In this document: piece by piece, positions 28,190 to 35,318 of the stretch | How positions within the stretch are numbered: the stretch's first letter is position 1 | Layout: the number at the start of each line of letters is the position of its first letter | Virus record (IMG/VR): IMGVR_UViG_3300043399_000826 | Coordinates: 1 to 41,066 of that record | Source: a virus | Strand: one strand, 5' to 3' | Length of the DNA: 41,066 nucleotides | Made by a program: the position numbers and the translations under genes | The notes under the pieces: model-generated | The model's input: the letters and a program-made list of their open reading frames with translations, nothing else | Told to the model about the DNA's origin: nothing | Database searches by the model: none

Positions 28190-30255
28190 TTATACTTAAA
28201 AACCTAACTCTTAAAAATTTCTTATCTATTGGGCAAGTTACACAAGCCGTAAATTTCAATCGTCAAGACCTTACGCTTATTCTAGGTGAAAACTTAGACT
28301 TAGGGGGTGATGGTGCTAGAAATGGAACGGGTAAAACGACAATGTTACAAGCACTGTCGTATGCCCTATTTGGCTTGCCAATCAATAACATTCGTAAAGA
28401 TAACTTAGTAAACAGAACCAACGGTAAAAACATGTTGGTCACGCTAGAATTTTCTGTAAATGGCACAGAATACAAGATTGAGCGTGGTCGTAAGCCTAAC
28501 ATCTTGAAATTCTATGTGAATAGTGTTCAACAGAAAATTCAAGACGATGCTCAGGGAGAAAACAAAGAAACTCAGGCTGCGATTGAAAAGATTATCAGCA
28601 TGTCATCTGACATGTTCAAGCACATTGTAGCATTAAACACTTATTCAGAGCCGTTTTTGGCTATGCGTGCTAACGATCAGCGCACTATTATTGAGCAGTT
28701 GTTGGGCATTACATTGCTATCAGAAAAAGCAGAAACTATCAAAACATTGCTACGCGAAGCCAAAGATAGTATTCAGCAAGAAGAATTCAATATCAAAGCA
28801 ATCGAAGAAGCCAACAAGCGTGTAAAGGAACAAATTGAAAGCTTAAAGCGTCGTCAAAAGCTTTGGATAGCTAAACACGATGAAGATTTGCTAAAGTTAG
28901 TAAATGAGTATGATGAACTAAGCAAGATTGACATTGAAAGTGAGTTATTGGCTCACAAAGAATTAGCTGTTTGGGTTCAGAATAAAGAAAAACTAGATCG
29001 CTATAATTCACTATTAGCAAGACAAACTGCTTGGAAACAAAAGCAAGACGAAGATTTGGCTGCGCTAAACAAACAATTAGTCAAGCTAAACACTATCAAC
29101 ATAGAAGATGAGTTGCTGGCTCATAAGGACTTAGTAGTTTATAATGAAAAAGTCAAAGCTAGCGATGAACTAAAAGTAAAGATTAGTCAAGTCAAAAAGG
29201 ACTTAGACAAAGAAAAGAAGAATTGGGCTAAGTTGGATACCGAAGTCAATACTCTGAAAGAGCATAAATGTTATGCTTGTGGGCAAGACTTCCATGATGA
29301 TGAACATACAAAAGTATTTGCTAAGAAGCAAAGTGATTTGGCTGAGAGTAAATCTACATTAGACAAGCTATATGGTGAACTAGCTACATTAGAAGCAACT
29401 AATGTTTTTGTACCCACTAAGCCACAAACGCATTACAAAACTGAGGCTGAAGCTATTCGTCATAGCAGTGAAATAGACAATCTCAAACAAAAAATAGCAG
29501 CAAAAGAATCCGAAGCTGACCCTTATGCTGAACAATTGTTAGAGAATAGTGTAGTATTGGGTAAGCAACCTAAGACTCATTATGATACTGAACAAGAAGC
29601 AGTAAAGCATAGCAGCCGTGTAGAATCACTACTAACACAGATTACAAACAAGAATAATGAAGTTGATCCCTATGCTGAACAAATTTCAGAAATGGAATCG
29701 CAGGCGCTGCAAGAAATCAACTTTGACAAAATCAATGTTCTTACTAAGAAAATGGAGCATCAAAAGTTCCTGCTTGATTTACTAACAAGTAAAGATAGCT
29801 TTGTTCGTAAAAAAATTATTGACCAAAATCTTAGTTATCTGAATGCTAGACTAACACATTACTTAGACAAGATTGGATTGCCTCATCAAGTAATCTTCAA
29901 GAACGATCTACAAGTAGAGATTACTGAATTGGGTCGTGAGCTTGACTTTGATAATCTTAGCAGAGGCGAGCGTAATCGCTTGATCTTAGGTTTAAGTTTT
30001 GCGTTCCGTGATGTTTGGGAAAACTTGTACGCCCCTATCAATACACTATTCATTGATGAGTTGATTGACTCGGGATTGGATACGATGGGCGTCGAAAATG
30101 CTATCGCTATTCTCAAAGAAATGTCGCGTCGTCGTCAAAAGAGTATTTGGCTTGTAAGTCATCGTGAAGAACTTGCAGGGCGTGTGCCCAGCGTTCTAAA
30201 AGTTGTAAAAGAAGGCGGATTCACAAGCTACAGTACAAGTGTAGACATAGAATAA
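28186..30255 (+). CDS. 46: Recombination endonuclease subunit gp46 (SbcC/Rad50-like ATPase)
   Basis: A 689-residue SMC-like ATPase, longer than T4 gp46 (560). The Walker A region is ARNGTGKTT near residues 44-52. Two coiled-coil arms flank a zinc hook, CYACGQ, at about 362-367. The ABC signature LSRGERNRL lies near 591-599, Walker B TLFIDEL near 620-626, and the D-loop DSGLD directly after. The arms contain a duplicated segment (DELLAHKDL and SELLAHKEL motifs; THYKTEAEA and THYDTEQEA motifs), which may explain the extra length. It opens and processes DNA ends with gp47. The start overlaps the stop of the sulfotransferase-like gene. Confidence 0.95.
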   Translation: MIILKNLTLKNFLSIGQVTQAVNFNRQDLTLILGENLDLGGDGARNGTGKTTMLQALSYALFGLPINNIRKDNLVNRTNGKNMLVTLEFSVNGTEYKIERGRKPNILKFYVNSVQQKIQDDAQGENKETQAAIEKIISMSSDMFKHIVALNTYSEPFLAMRANDQRTIIEQLLGITLLSEKAETIKTLLREAKDSIQQEEFNIKAIEEANKRVKEQIESLKRRQKLWIAKHDEDLLKLVNEYDELSKIDIESELLAHKELAVWVQNKEKLDRYNSLLARQTAWKQKQDEDLAALNKQLVKLNTINIEDELLAHKDLVVYNEKVKASDELKVKISQVKKDLDKEKKNWAKLDTEVNTLKEHKCYACGQDFHDDEHTKVFAKKQSDLAESKSTLDKLYGELATLEATNVFVPTKPQTHYKTEAEAIRHSSEIDNLKQKIAAKESEADPYAEQLLENSVVLGKQPKTHYDTEQEAVKHSSRVESLLTQITNKNNEVDPYAEQISEMESQALQEINFDKINVLTKKMEHQKFLLDLLTSKDSFVRKKIIDQNLSYLNARLTHYLDKIGLPHQVIFKNDLQVEITELGRELDFDNLSRGERNRLILGLSFAFRDVWENLYAPINTLFIDELIDSGLDTMGVENAIAILKEMSRRRQKSIWLVSHREELAGRVPSVLKVVKEGGFTSYSTSVDIE

Positions 30256-30285
30256 ATTTTTCATGACGCTATTTTACACATAAGT

Positions 30286-30867
30286 ATGTTTATGCCATCA
30301 CCATCTAAAGCTAAAGGATCAAGTTTTGAACGAGAAGTTGCTACTTTTCTTTCAAAACTATACAACGAAAGCTTCATCCGAGCACCTGGCTCGGGTGCGT
30401 ATGTTGGTGGTAAAAATCAGGCTCGCAAAGAGTTTCTTCACGAGGGACAAATCAGATCCTTCAAGGGTGACATTGTTCCTGGTCAAAGCTTTACTAAATT
30501 GAACGTCGAATGCAAGTCATACGCTGACTTCCCCTTTCATCAACTTTATACAGGTGACTGTAAGTTGTTGGAGGGTTGGTTAGATCAACTTATGGATGTT
30601 GCTGAACAAGATGATGTAAATGTCTTGTTCATGAAGTTCAATAGGAAAGGTAGATTCGTAGTAGTACAAAGTAGCCTAACGTGGGGTGCTGATAACTTCA
30701 CTTACTACACGTCCAAATCACACGGTGATTGGATTATTATCAATTTTGAAAACTTTTTTAATTCAAACAGAGACCTTCTCAAATCATATTCTTCTGGTAT
30801 ATCAACAGACACCATGTCACGGACTATTCAAAACAAATCAACAGAGACCATCTCAAGGACTATTTAG
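30286..30867 (+). CDS. PDDEXK-type nuclease (candidate Holliday-junction resolvase)
   Basis: A 193-residue protein with a PDDEXK nuclease pattern: SSFEREVATFLSKL (Glu15/Glu17) on the first helix, RAPGSGAYVGGKNQ, GDIVP with Asp62, and VECKSYADFPF with Glu75-x-Lys77. This is the arrangement of Hjc-like resolvases and related phage nucleases. In marine T4-like phages such a gene often sits near gp46, and it would cut branched DNA made during recombination and packaging. The last 40 residues contain two similar segments (STDTMSRTIQ, STETISRTI) encoded by direct DNA repeats. An alternative start two codons downstream (MPSPSKAKG) is equally possible. Branched-DNA specificity is inferred, not visible. 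Confidence 0.7.
   Translation: MFMPSPSKAKGSSFEREVATFLSKLYNESFIRAPGSGAYVGGKNQARKEFLHEGQIRSFKGDIVPGQSFTKLNVECKSYADFPFHQLYTGDCKLLEGWLDQLMDVAEQDDVNVLFMKFNRKGRFVVVQSSLTWGADNFTYYTSKSHGDWIIINFENFFNSNRDLLKSYSSGISTDTMSRTIQNKSTETISRTI
30762..30864 (+). repeat. Three direct repeats at the end of the nuclease gene
   Basis: Copies at 30801-30828 and 30837-30864 are 28-mers differing at 4 positions, sharing ATCAACAGA, ACCAT and GGACTATT blocks. A weaker copy lies at 30762-30790. The 36-39 base period places them directly upstream of the TATAAT at 30870. Confidence 0.8.
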
Positions 30868-30869
30868 GG

Positions 30870-30875
30870 TATAAT
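30870..30875 (+). promoter_or_regulatory. Candidate -10 box for the structured RNA
   Basis: TATAAT lies 2 bases after the nuclease stop codon. A start near 30882 would place the 5' end just before the first helix at 30886. No clear -35 is seen; the direct repeats occupy that position instead. Confidence 0.45.
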
Positions 30876-31199
30876 CAATTTGTTTGGTCGGGGTTGCTCG
30901 ACCCTCCTTGAGCTAGCCGAGGTAAGGCTCGTTGCCAGCGGATCTGGAGAAGGCGTGGGTATAGTGATATACTCACGGGAACACCGACAGGGCACTCGAC
31001 ATAGATTGCGAACCCTGAGCAAGCTTATAGCTATTTTGTCTTGACGCTATAAGATGCGCGTTGCGGAGGCGGACGTTTGTTTAAAAGCACGAACTAGTCT
31101 CAACTACAGCCCAGTAATACCTTACAGAGCAACCGGTGGCGTTCATTAGCGGAACAGGCTGAGTGATCGTGGGACAGACAACAGAAGGATGACGGGCCA

Positions 31200-31266
31200 G
31201 CAATGGTGTATCCCTGGTAGTGCTGATCCAGCACTACCATGGCTTCAAGGCAGCAATGGTATCCCA
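31200..31266 (+). repeat. Repeated segment flanking a hairpin in the structured RNA
   Basis: AGCAATGGTGTATCCC (from 31199) and AGCAATGGTATCCC (from 31252) flank the perfect 10-bp hairpin at 31215-31239. The repeat could form equivalent loops or alternative pairings within the RNA. Confidence 0.6.
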
Positions 31267-31381
31267 GAAGTATAGTTACAGGAAACAATCTTTTAGAATA
31301 AAAACAATACCGAATTTTATGTGTAGCGTAAGCGGAACATAAAATTCAGGTATAGATGAGCGTAGCTCATCTTTAAAAGGA

Positions 31382-31405
31382 AATCCTCTAATAGCTTAGA
31401 GGATT
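31382..31405. terminator. Perfect 10-bp stem-loop, possible terminator
   Basis: AATCCTCTAA pairs with TTAGAGGATT round a TAGC loop. On the minus strand the stem is followed by TCCTTTT, so it could end gp26-gp51 transcription before it runs antisense to the RNA. On the plus strand there is no U-tract, and it may instead be the last RNA helix. Confidence 0.4.
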
Positions 31406-31439
31406 GTTAGTTAGGATAAATGAATAGGTACGGATAAAA

Positions 31440-31616
31440 TTAGAAGAACGGCAACTTAGTATTCTTAGTAGTTTCCATATTGGATTCAATGATTTCACTA
31501 ATCATTTTTCTTTCTTCTAATGACATATTAAGGACGTCTTCATATGAAACTCCGCCCCTCATGTACCATGAAAAGCTGAATGCCTGCTTTTTAATCTCAC
31601 GGCATTCAACTTCCAT
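31440..31616 (-). CDS. 51: Baseplate hub assembly protein gp51 (short form)
   Basis: A 58-residue frame from the only ATG available, ending in ETTKNTKLPFF. FSFSWYMRGGVSYEDVLNMS and the C-terminal LPFF pattern match the short gp51 proteins of marine T4-like phages as I remember them; gp51 is needed to assemble the T4 hub. The coding-like sequence continues upstream of the ATG for 18 codons (reading ...LDHEGVAKLIKD) with no ATG, GTG or TTG, and there is no Shine-Dalgarno before the ATG. This upstream part is reached exactly by a -1 shift on the slippery sequence at the end of gp26, which would give a gp26-gp51 fusion of about 351 residues. Independent initiation at 31616 remains possible. Confidence 0.75.
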   Translation of the reverse strand: MEVECREIKKQAFSFSWYMRGGVSYEDVLNMSLEERKMISEIIESNMETTKNTKLPFF

Positions 31617-31663
31617 ATCTTTTATAAGCTTGGCTACTCCCTCATGGTCGAGATATAGAAGCT

Positions 31664-32494
31664 TTAGCCGAAAAAATCAGTAGCGTTTATTACTATGTCC
31701 TGATCGTACTTGTTTTGGCATCCTGGGCAAACTACTTTCAGTGGCTTCATTGTGGTTGAATTTTTAAGTTCTGTACCATAATCTCTTATAGTCAAGTATG
31801 TTTTTTTGTCACAATTCTTTAAGAAGTCTAATATATAAGAAGGTTCTGATACTATAGTATCGGGTGTTTGAATGTATTCTATAGTTTTGGTTATTACATT
31901 CATAGTTAAATCAGTAATCATCTTTAAAGCTTCTTGACCCTTCTTAGACTTTTCAACGTCGTCCTTTTCTAATTCTAAATTAGAAAATACTCTTTGCATT
32001 TCAAATTGGCTTAGATTGATAGCATTCATTTCTTTATAAGTTAATGGTCTATATTTTATTTTAAGATCATTTACTTCTAAAGGAGTATTATAATCGGGCT
32101 TGTTGATGTTTGATAATAAAGATACCAAATTTACAGTATATGTAGCTACTTCTTCGCATTTTGGACACTGTGAATTTATTTCGTAATCGTTGCCTTGAGT
32201 GGCGGTTTTAATACCAATTAATATAGCATCAAAATCTATACTGTTGATTCCATAAGGATTCTTAATACTAGGTACACAACTTTTTATAAGTTCTGAAATG
32301 GCGTCACCGTTGAATAAAGCATCAGGGGTGCGGGTTATTATTTCATCAATGGCAGTCATAGGATAAACAGGCAATTCACCATTGTCAGGCATATCTACTA
32401 TGTCAGGTGTATATGATTCTCCGCCACTGGGAAGTTTCAAGTAAATTGCAGGTCTTCTAAAATATTGACGCAGTGGGTTGTTGTCGTTTGTCAT
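31664..32494 (-). CDS. 26: Baseplate hub protein gp26
   Basis: A 276-residue member of the T4 gp26 family (T4: 208 residues). The conserved stretch KIKYRPLTYKEMNAINLSQF lies at about 146-165. A four-cysteine metal site is likely, with CPKC at 110-113 and CPGC at 256-259. gp26 is required for hub assembly in T4. Here it is directly followed by gp51 and sits next to the tape-measure gene, the position held by tail assembly chaperones in other tailed phages. The ATG follows AAGGAA at good spacing. The last codons GAT TTT TTC GGC TAA contain a -1 slippery heptamer. Confidence 0.9.
   Translation of the reverse strand: MTNDNNPLRQYFRRPAIYLKLPSGGESYTPDIVDMPDNGELPVYPMTAIDEIITRTPDALFNGDAISELIKSCVPSIKNPYGINSIDFDAILIGIKTATQGNDYEINSQCPKCEEVATYTVNLVSLLSNINKPDYNTPLEVNDLKIKYRPLTYKEMNAINLSQFEMQRVFSNLELEKDDVEKSKKGQEALKMITDLTMNVITKTIEYIQTPDTIVSEPSYILDFLKNCDKKTYLTIRDYGTELKNSTTMKPLKVVCPGCQNKYDQDIVINATDFFG
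31670..31676 (-). promoter_or_regulatory. Candidate -1 ribosomal frameshift site between gp26 and gp51
   Basis: The minus strand reads T TTT TTC in the gp26 frame, two codons before its stop, a classical X XXY YYZ heptamer. A -1 shift continues as CGG CTA AAG into gp51. Downstream, GGCTA at 31665-31669 can pair with TAGCC at 31632-31636, or AAGCTT at 31659-31664 with AAGCTT at 31626-31631, which could provide a stimulatory structure. Confidence 0.6.
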
Positions 32495-32533
32495 AAAATT
32501 CCTTAATTAGTAAAATTTATGGTTTAAAATTAA

Positions 32534-32552
32534 CTAAATACATATTATTTAG
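32534..32552. promoter_or_regulatory. Palindromic pair of late promoter boxes between gp26 and the tape measure
   Basis: CTAAATA at 32534-32540 (followed by C) and its inverted copy TATTTAG at 32546-32552 are separated by 5 bases. The plus-strand box lies 25 bases before the tape-measure ATG; the minus-strand box faces gp26, 51 bases away. The two face each other, so the transcripts would overlap by several bases. A second minus-strand CATAAATT at 32514-32521 is closer to gp26. Confidence 0.5.
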
Positions 32553-32565
32553 TGGATAAAAAACC

Positions 32566-35289
32566 ATGGCCGATTTAAATGAAGAAACAATTAGAGACTT
32601 GAACGAAAGCATCCGAGAACTAACAGGCGTGATGCAGTCTGCTATGGGAATAACAGGCCGTAGTTCAGCAAGCATGATGGGTTTAGAAAAATCCACGGCG
32701 AGTGCTGCCACTGAAACAACAAAAGCATCTAGACGAACGATAGAATCTCAAAATGCGGTAGCACAAGCCGCATACAAAACAGGAGAGGTATTTAAAGGTC
32801 TTTGGGAAGCTACTAAAGAAGGTAAAGATGCGCTAATAACATTTGGTAAAACCATGATGGATACCCGCGAAGGGTTAGTCAAATATGGTTCAGCCTTATC
32901 GCAAGCTTCGGGCGCATTAAGCACAGGTTTATCAGCATTTGGTCCATTAGGTAGGGCTGCAGGATTAGCAATAAAACCTCTTACTGACTTAGCAGTTGCG
33001 TCTTTAGAATACAGAGACAATCTATTCAAAGCCAAAGATGAATTAGCTAAATTTGGTGCAGTAGGCTTACATTCGGCGGAAGATATCAGAGCGATGGGCG
33101 CGGCATCACGATATTCCTCACAGGAATTAGCAAAATATGCCAAAATGGCCACAAATGCTGGTACAGGATTAATTAGTTTAGGTGGTTCTGTAAATCAAGG
33201 GGTAGCTGAATTTGCAAAACTTACTGCTATAACTAAAGAAGAAGAGGCCCGATTCTTACGATTGGGTGTGTCAATGGACGATTTTGTCCAAAATACAGCA
33301 GACTTTGTAAAGTTGCAAAACTTATCTGGTAAAGCTATCACAGATACAGCAAGGGCTAACAACGGTTTACAACGCGCAGCTAAAGAATACACTGAGAACT
33401 TGTTAGTATTGGCTGCTTTATCAGGAGAAGATGTAAACACACAAAAACAAAAACAGCAACAATTGGCTATGGAACATGAAGCACAAGTTGCTAATTATAT
33501 GATGAGTATTAAGATTGCAGAATTGGAAAAAGGAAGTGCCGCCGACCAAGAAGAAGCAAGAAGATTAAAAAAACAAATGGACATGGAAGAAATGGCTGTT
33601 AAAAAGGTTCAAGTTGCATTGGGCATGGATGCAGCCAAGTCTTTTCAGCACTTTATTAAAACAGGTATTGTTACACCTGAAACCATGAAGATAATGAATC
33701 AATTTGGAATGTCTATCTTTGAGTTACGCGAAGGATTCCAAAATGGTAGAGATGACACAGATAAATGGATAGATGCAAGAAGAAGAAGCGATGTTGAAAT
33801 GATTAAATCTCAGGGATATGCAATCCAAAATACCCGAGAATATGCAAAGTTGACAGGAATGGAGGGAGAAAGACTTCAAAAAGGTGCTGCCAATCTTGGT
33901 AAATCATTTGAACAGCAAGCAAAGGAAGCGCAAGACAAAGTTGATAAAGATAAATTAGCTAATGATAAGGCTGAAAAAGAAAGAGCCGAGATGCTCCAAC
34001 AAGAAAAGCAAATGCGGTTAAACATGGATAATGCAGCAAAGGCTATAAGTGACCAAGTAGTACCTGTTTTTATAAGAACAGCAGCTAAAATTAATGAAGT
34101 ATTAACAGCATTAACAGATAACAAGTTTTGGGACGAAATAAAAACAAGGCTTAACGAATTTATAGGATATGTAAAAGCAGCAGGTATTGCTTTGGCAGCT
34201 ATAATAGGCGCAAAAATGTTAGGTGGTTTAGGTAGTGGTGCTAAAACAATAGGTGATTTGGCAGATGGAAAGGGAATTTTGGGTAAAGTAAGTAAAGCAG
34301 GGGATATTGCAGGGAACATAGCTAAAGGTGTTAAAGGTTTTGGTGTAGGTGGTTTAATTATGGCAGGTAGTAACCTTGGCGCTGAAGTTGTAGGTAAAGA
34401 TACGGGATTGGGTCAAGGGTTAAGTGCTGTAGGTAACATTGCAGGACTAGCAGGAACAGGTGCAATGGTTGGTAGTATTTTTGGTCCGGCAGGTACAGTA
34501 GTAGGAGGATTAGCGGGGGGCACAATAGGGGCGGGAATTGCAGCATATGATTATTTTACTAGAAAAGAAACACCAAAAGAAGAAGGTGGCAAACAGAAAC
34601 AAGAGGGTTCAGAACAACTAGATACGTTCTTCAACTTTACTGATAGATCAGGCTCTAAAGAAAACTTTATGCAGTTGAATCCTCAATTTCGTAGCGTCCT
34701 AATAGAAGCTGCTAAAGAATATCATCATGCTTCAGGTAAAAAAATAACTATAAATAGTGCATTTAGGGATCCAGAGGATCAAATAAGGTTGTACCAGGAA
34801 ACAGTTAACGCAGGTAGGCCCGGTAAAGGACCTTCAGGTATGGCAGTTGCTAAACCAGGAAGCAGTTTACATGAAAGAGGATTGGCAGTAGATATCAACG
34901 AGTTTGGCGATCCTCTTTTAGATTCCATATTGAAAAACTATGGCCTTGACAATACTGTAAAAGGAGATCCCGTACATTATACTTTACAAAAGATGCCAGG
35001 AGCTAGATTAGGGGGATCCTTCTCAGGTCCTAATTCAGGATATCCTGTTATGCTGCATGGAATGGAAACCGTTGTGCCTACTCCTAATCCTAATACAACT
35101 TTACTAAAGGTAGAAGGGGATGCAGCCACAGATAAAATTACATCTGCACTATCAGGTATGAATAGTGATGCTCTAAGAGATATAATGGAACAAATGTACC
35201 AAATGATGGATGATAAACTATCTGAAATGGTAGATAAACTTTCTACAAGTAACGACTTGCAAGATAAGTTATTAAAAGTTCAAATGTAA
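32566..35289 (+). CDS. Tail tape-measure protein with M15 peptidase domain
   Basis: A 907-residue protein with long alpha-helical, Ala/Lys/Glu-rich stretches (about 1-540), a hydrophobic segment near 545-565, a Gly/Ala-rich membrane-like region at about 640-690 and a globular C-terminal part. Residues about 700-815 match M15 (VanY-type) peptidases: NSAFRDPEDQIRLYQE, then SSLHERGLAVDIN with His about 769 and Asp about 776, and DPVHYTL with the second zinc His near 805. This combination fits a tape measure that sets tail length and carries a murein endopeptidase to open the wall during DNA injection. It replaces T4 gp29 by position rather than by visible sequence similarity. It starts 25 bases after a late box. 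The end, after a coiled-coil-like tail, is next to the portal gene. Confidence 0.85.
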   Translation: MADLNEETIRDLNESIRELTGVMQSAMGITGRSSASMMGLEKSTASAATETTKASRRTIESQNAVAQAAYKTGEVFKGLWEATKEGKDALITFGKTMMDTREGLVKYGSALSQASGALSTGLSAFGPLGRAAGLAIKPLTDLAVASLEYRDNLFKAKDELAKFGAVGLHSAEDIRAMGAASRYSSQELAKYAKMATNAGTGLISLGGSVNQGVAEFAKLTAITKEEEARFLRLGVSMDDFVQNTADFVKLQNLSGKAITDTARANNGLQRAAKEYTENLLVLAALSGEDVNTQKQKQQQLAMEHEAQVANYMMSIKIAELEKGSAADQEEARRLKKQMDMEEMAVKKVQVALGMDAAKSFQHFIKTGIVTPETMKIMNQFGMSIFELREGFQNGRDDTDKWIDARRRSDVEMIKSQGYAIQNTREYAKLTGMEGERLQKGAANLGKSFEQQAKEAQDKVDKDKLANDKAEKERAEMLQQEKQMRLNMDNAAKAISDQVVPVFIRTAAKINEVLTALTDNKFWDEIKTRLNEFIGYVKAAGIALAAIIGAKMLGGLGSGAKTIGDLADGKGILGKVSKAGDIAGNIAKGVKGFGVGGLIMAGSNLGAEVVGKDTGLGQGLSAVGNIAGLAGTGAMVGSIFGPAGTVVGGLAGGTIGAGIAAYDYFTRKETPKEEGGKQKQEGSEQLDTFFNFTDRSGSKENFMQLNPQFRSVLIEAAKEYHHASGKKITINSAFRDPEDQIRLYQETVNAGRPGKGPSGMAVAKPGSSLHERGLAVDINEFGDPLLDSILKNYGLDNTVKGDPVHYTLQKMPGARLGGSFSGPNSGYPVMLHGMETVVPTPNPNTTLLKVEGDAATDKITSALSGMNSDALRDIMEQMYQMMDDKLSEMVDKLSTSNDLQDKLLKVQM

Positions 35290-35297
35290 CTAAATAC
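35290..35297 (+). promoter_or_regulatory. Late promoter box upstream of the portal gene
   Basis: CTAAATAC begins immediately after the tape-measure stop codon and lies 21 bases before the portal ATG, the same box and similar spacing as for the tape measure. Confidence 0.55.
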
Positions 35298-35318
35298 TAG
35301 ATAGCTAAACGGATAAAC

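Larger units (their letters stand above)
30883..31405 (+). ncRNA. Large structured non-coding RNA, family not identified
   Basis: This gene-free stretch folds strongly and is GC-rich at its 5' end (52-62% over 30901-31020 by my count, against about one third around it). Helices read directly: 30886-30890 with 30899-30903; 30935-30938 with 30944-30947; 30954-30963 with 30968-30977 (10 bp, GUGA tetraloop); 30988-30992 with 31013-31017; 31024-31031 with 31046-31053 (8 bp); 31107-31111 with 31157-31161; 31141-31144 with 31152-31155; 31215-31224 with 31230-31239 (10 bp); 31307-31322 with 31337-31353 (16 bp, one bulged A, inner GUAA tetraloop); 31354-31361 with 31365-31372; and 31382-31391 with 31396-31405. 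The GNRA loops and a G-U pair only make sense on the plus strand. Size and ornateness recall the large phage RNAs GOLLD and ROOL, but I cannot match it to either. The 3' end is uncertain. Confidence 0.8.

Noticed and set aside
31100-31288. Minus-strand frame of 62 codons inside the structured RNA
   Set aside because: Its composition is unlike the other genes, it lacks a ribosome site, and the region is explained by helices with plus-strand GNRA loops.
30883-31290. tmRNA, RNase P RNA, tRNA or group I intron
   Set aside because: No T-arm GGTTCGAATC-like sequence, no tmRNA end, no RNase P P4 core and no intron P7 pattern was seen; an isolated ACAGAA is not enough.
32748-34319. Minus-strand frames of 81-147 codons opposite the tape measure
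   Set aside because: They are shadows of the Ala/Lys-rich tape-measure coding sequence, which has a clear start, promoter and domain structure.
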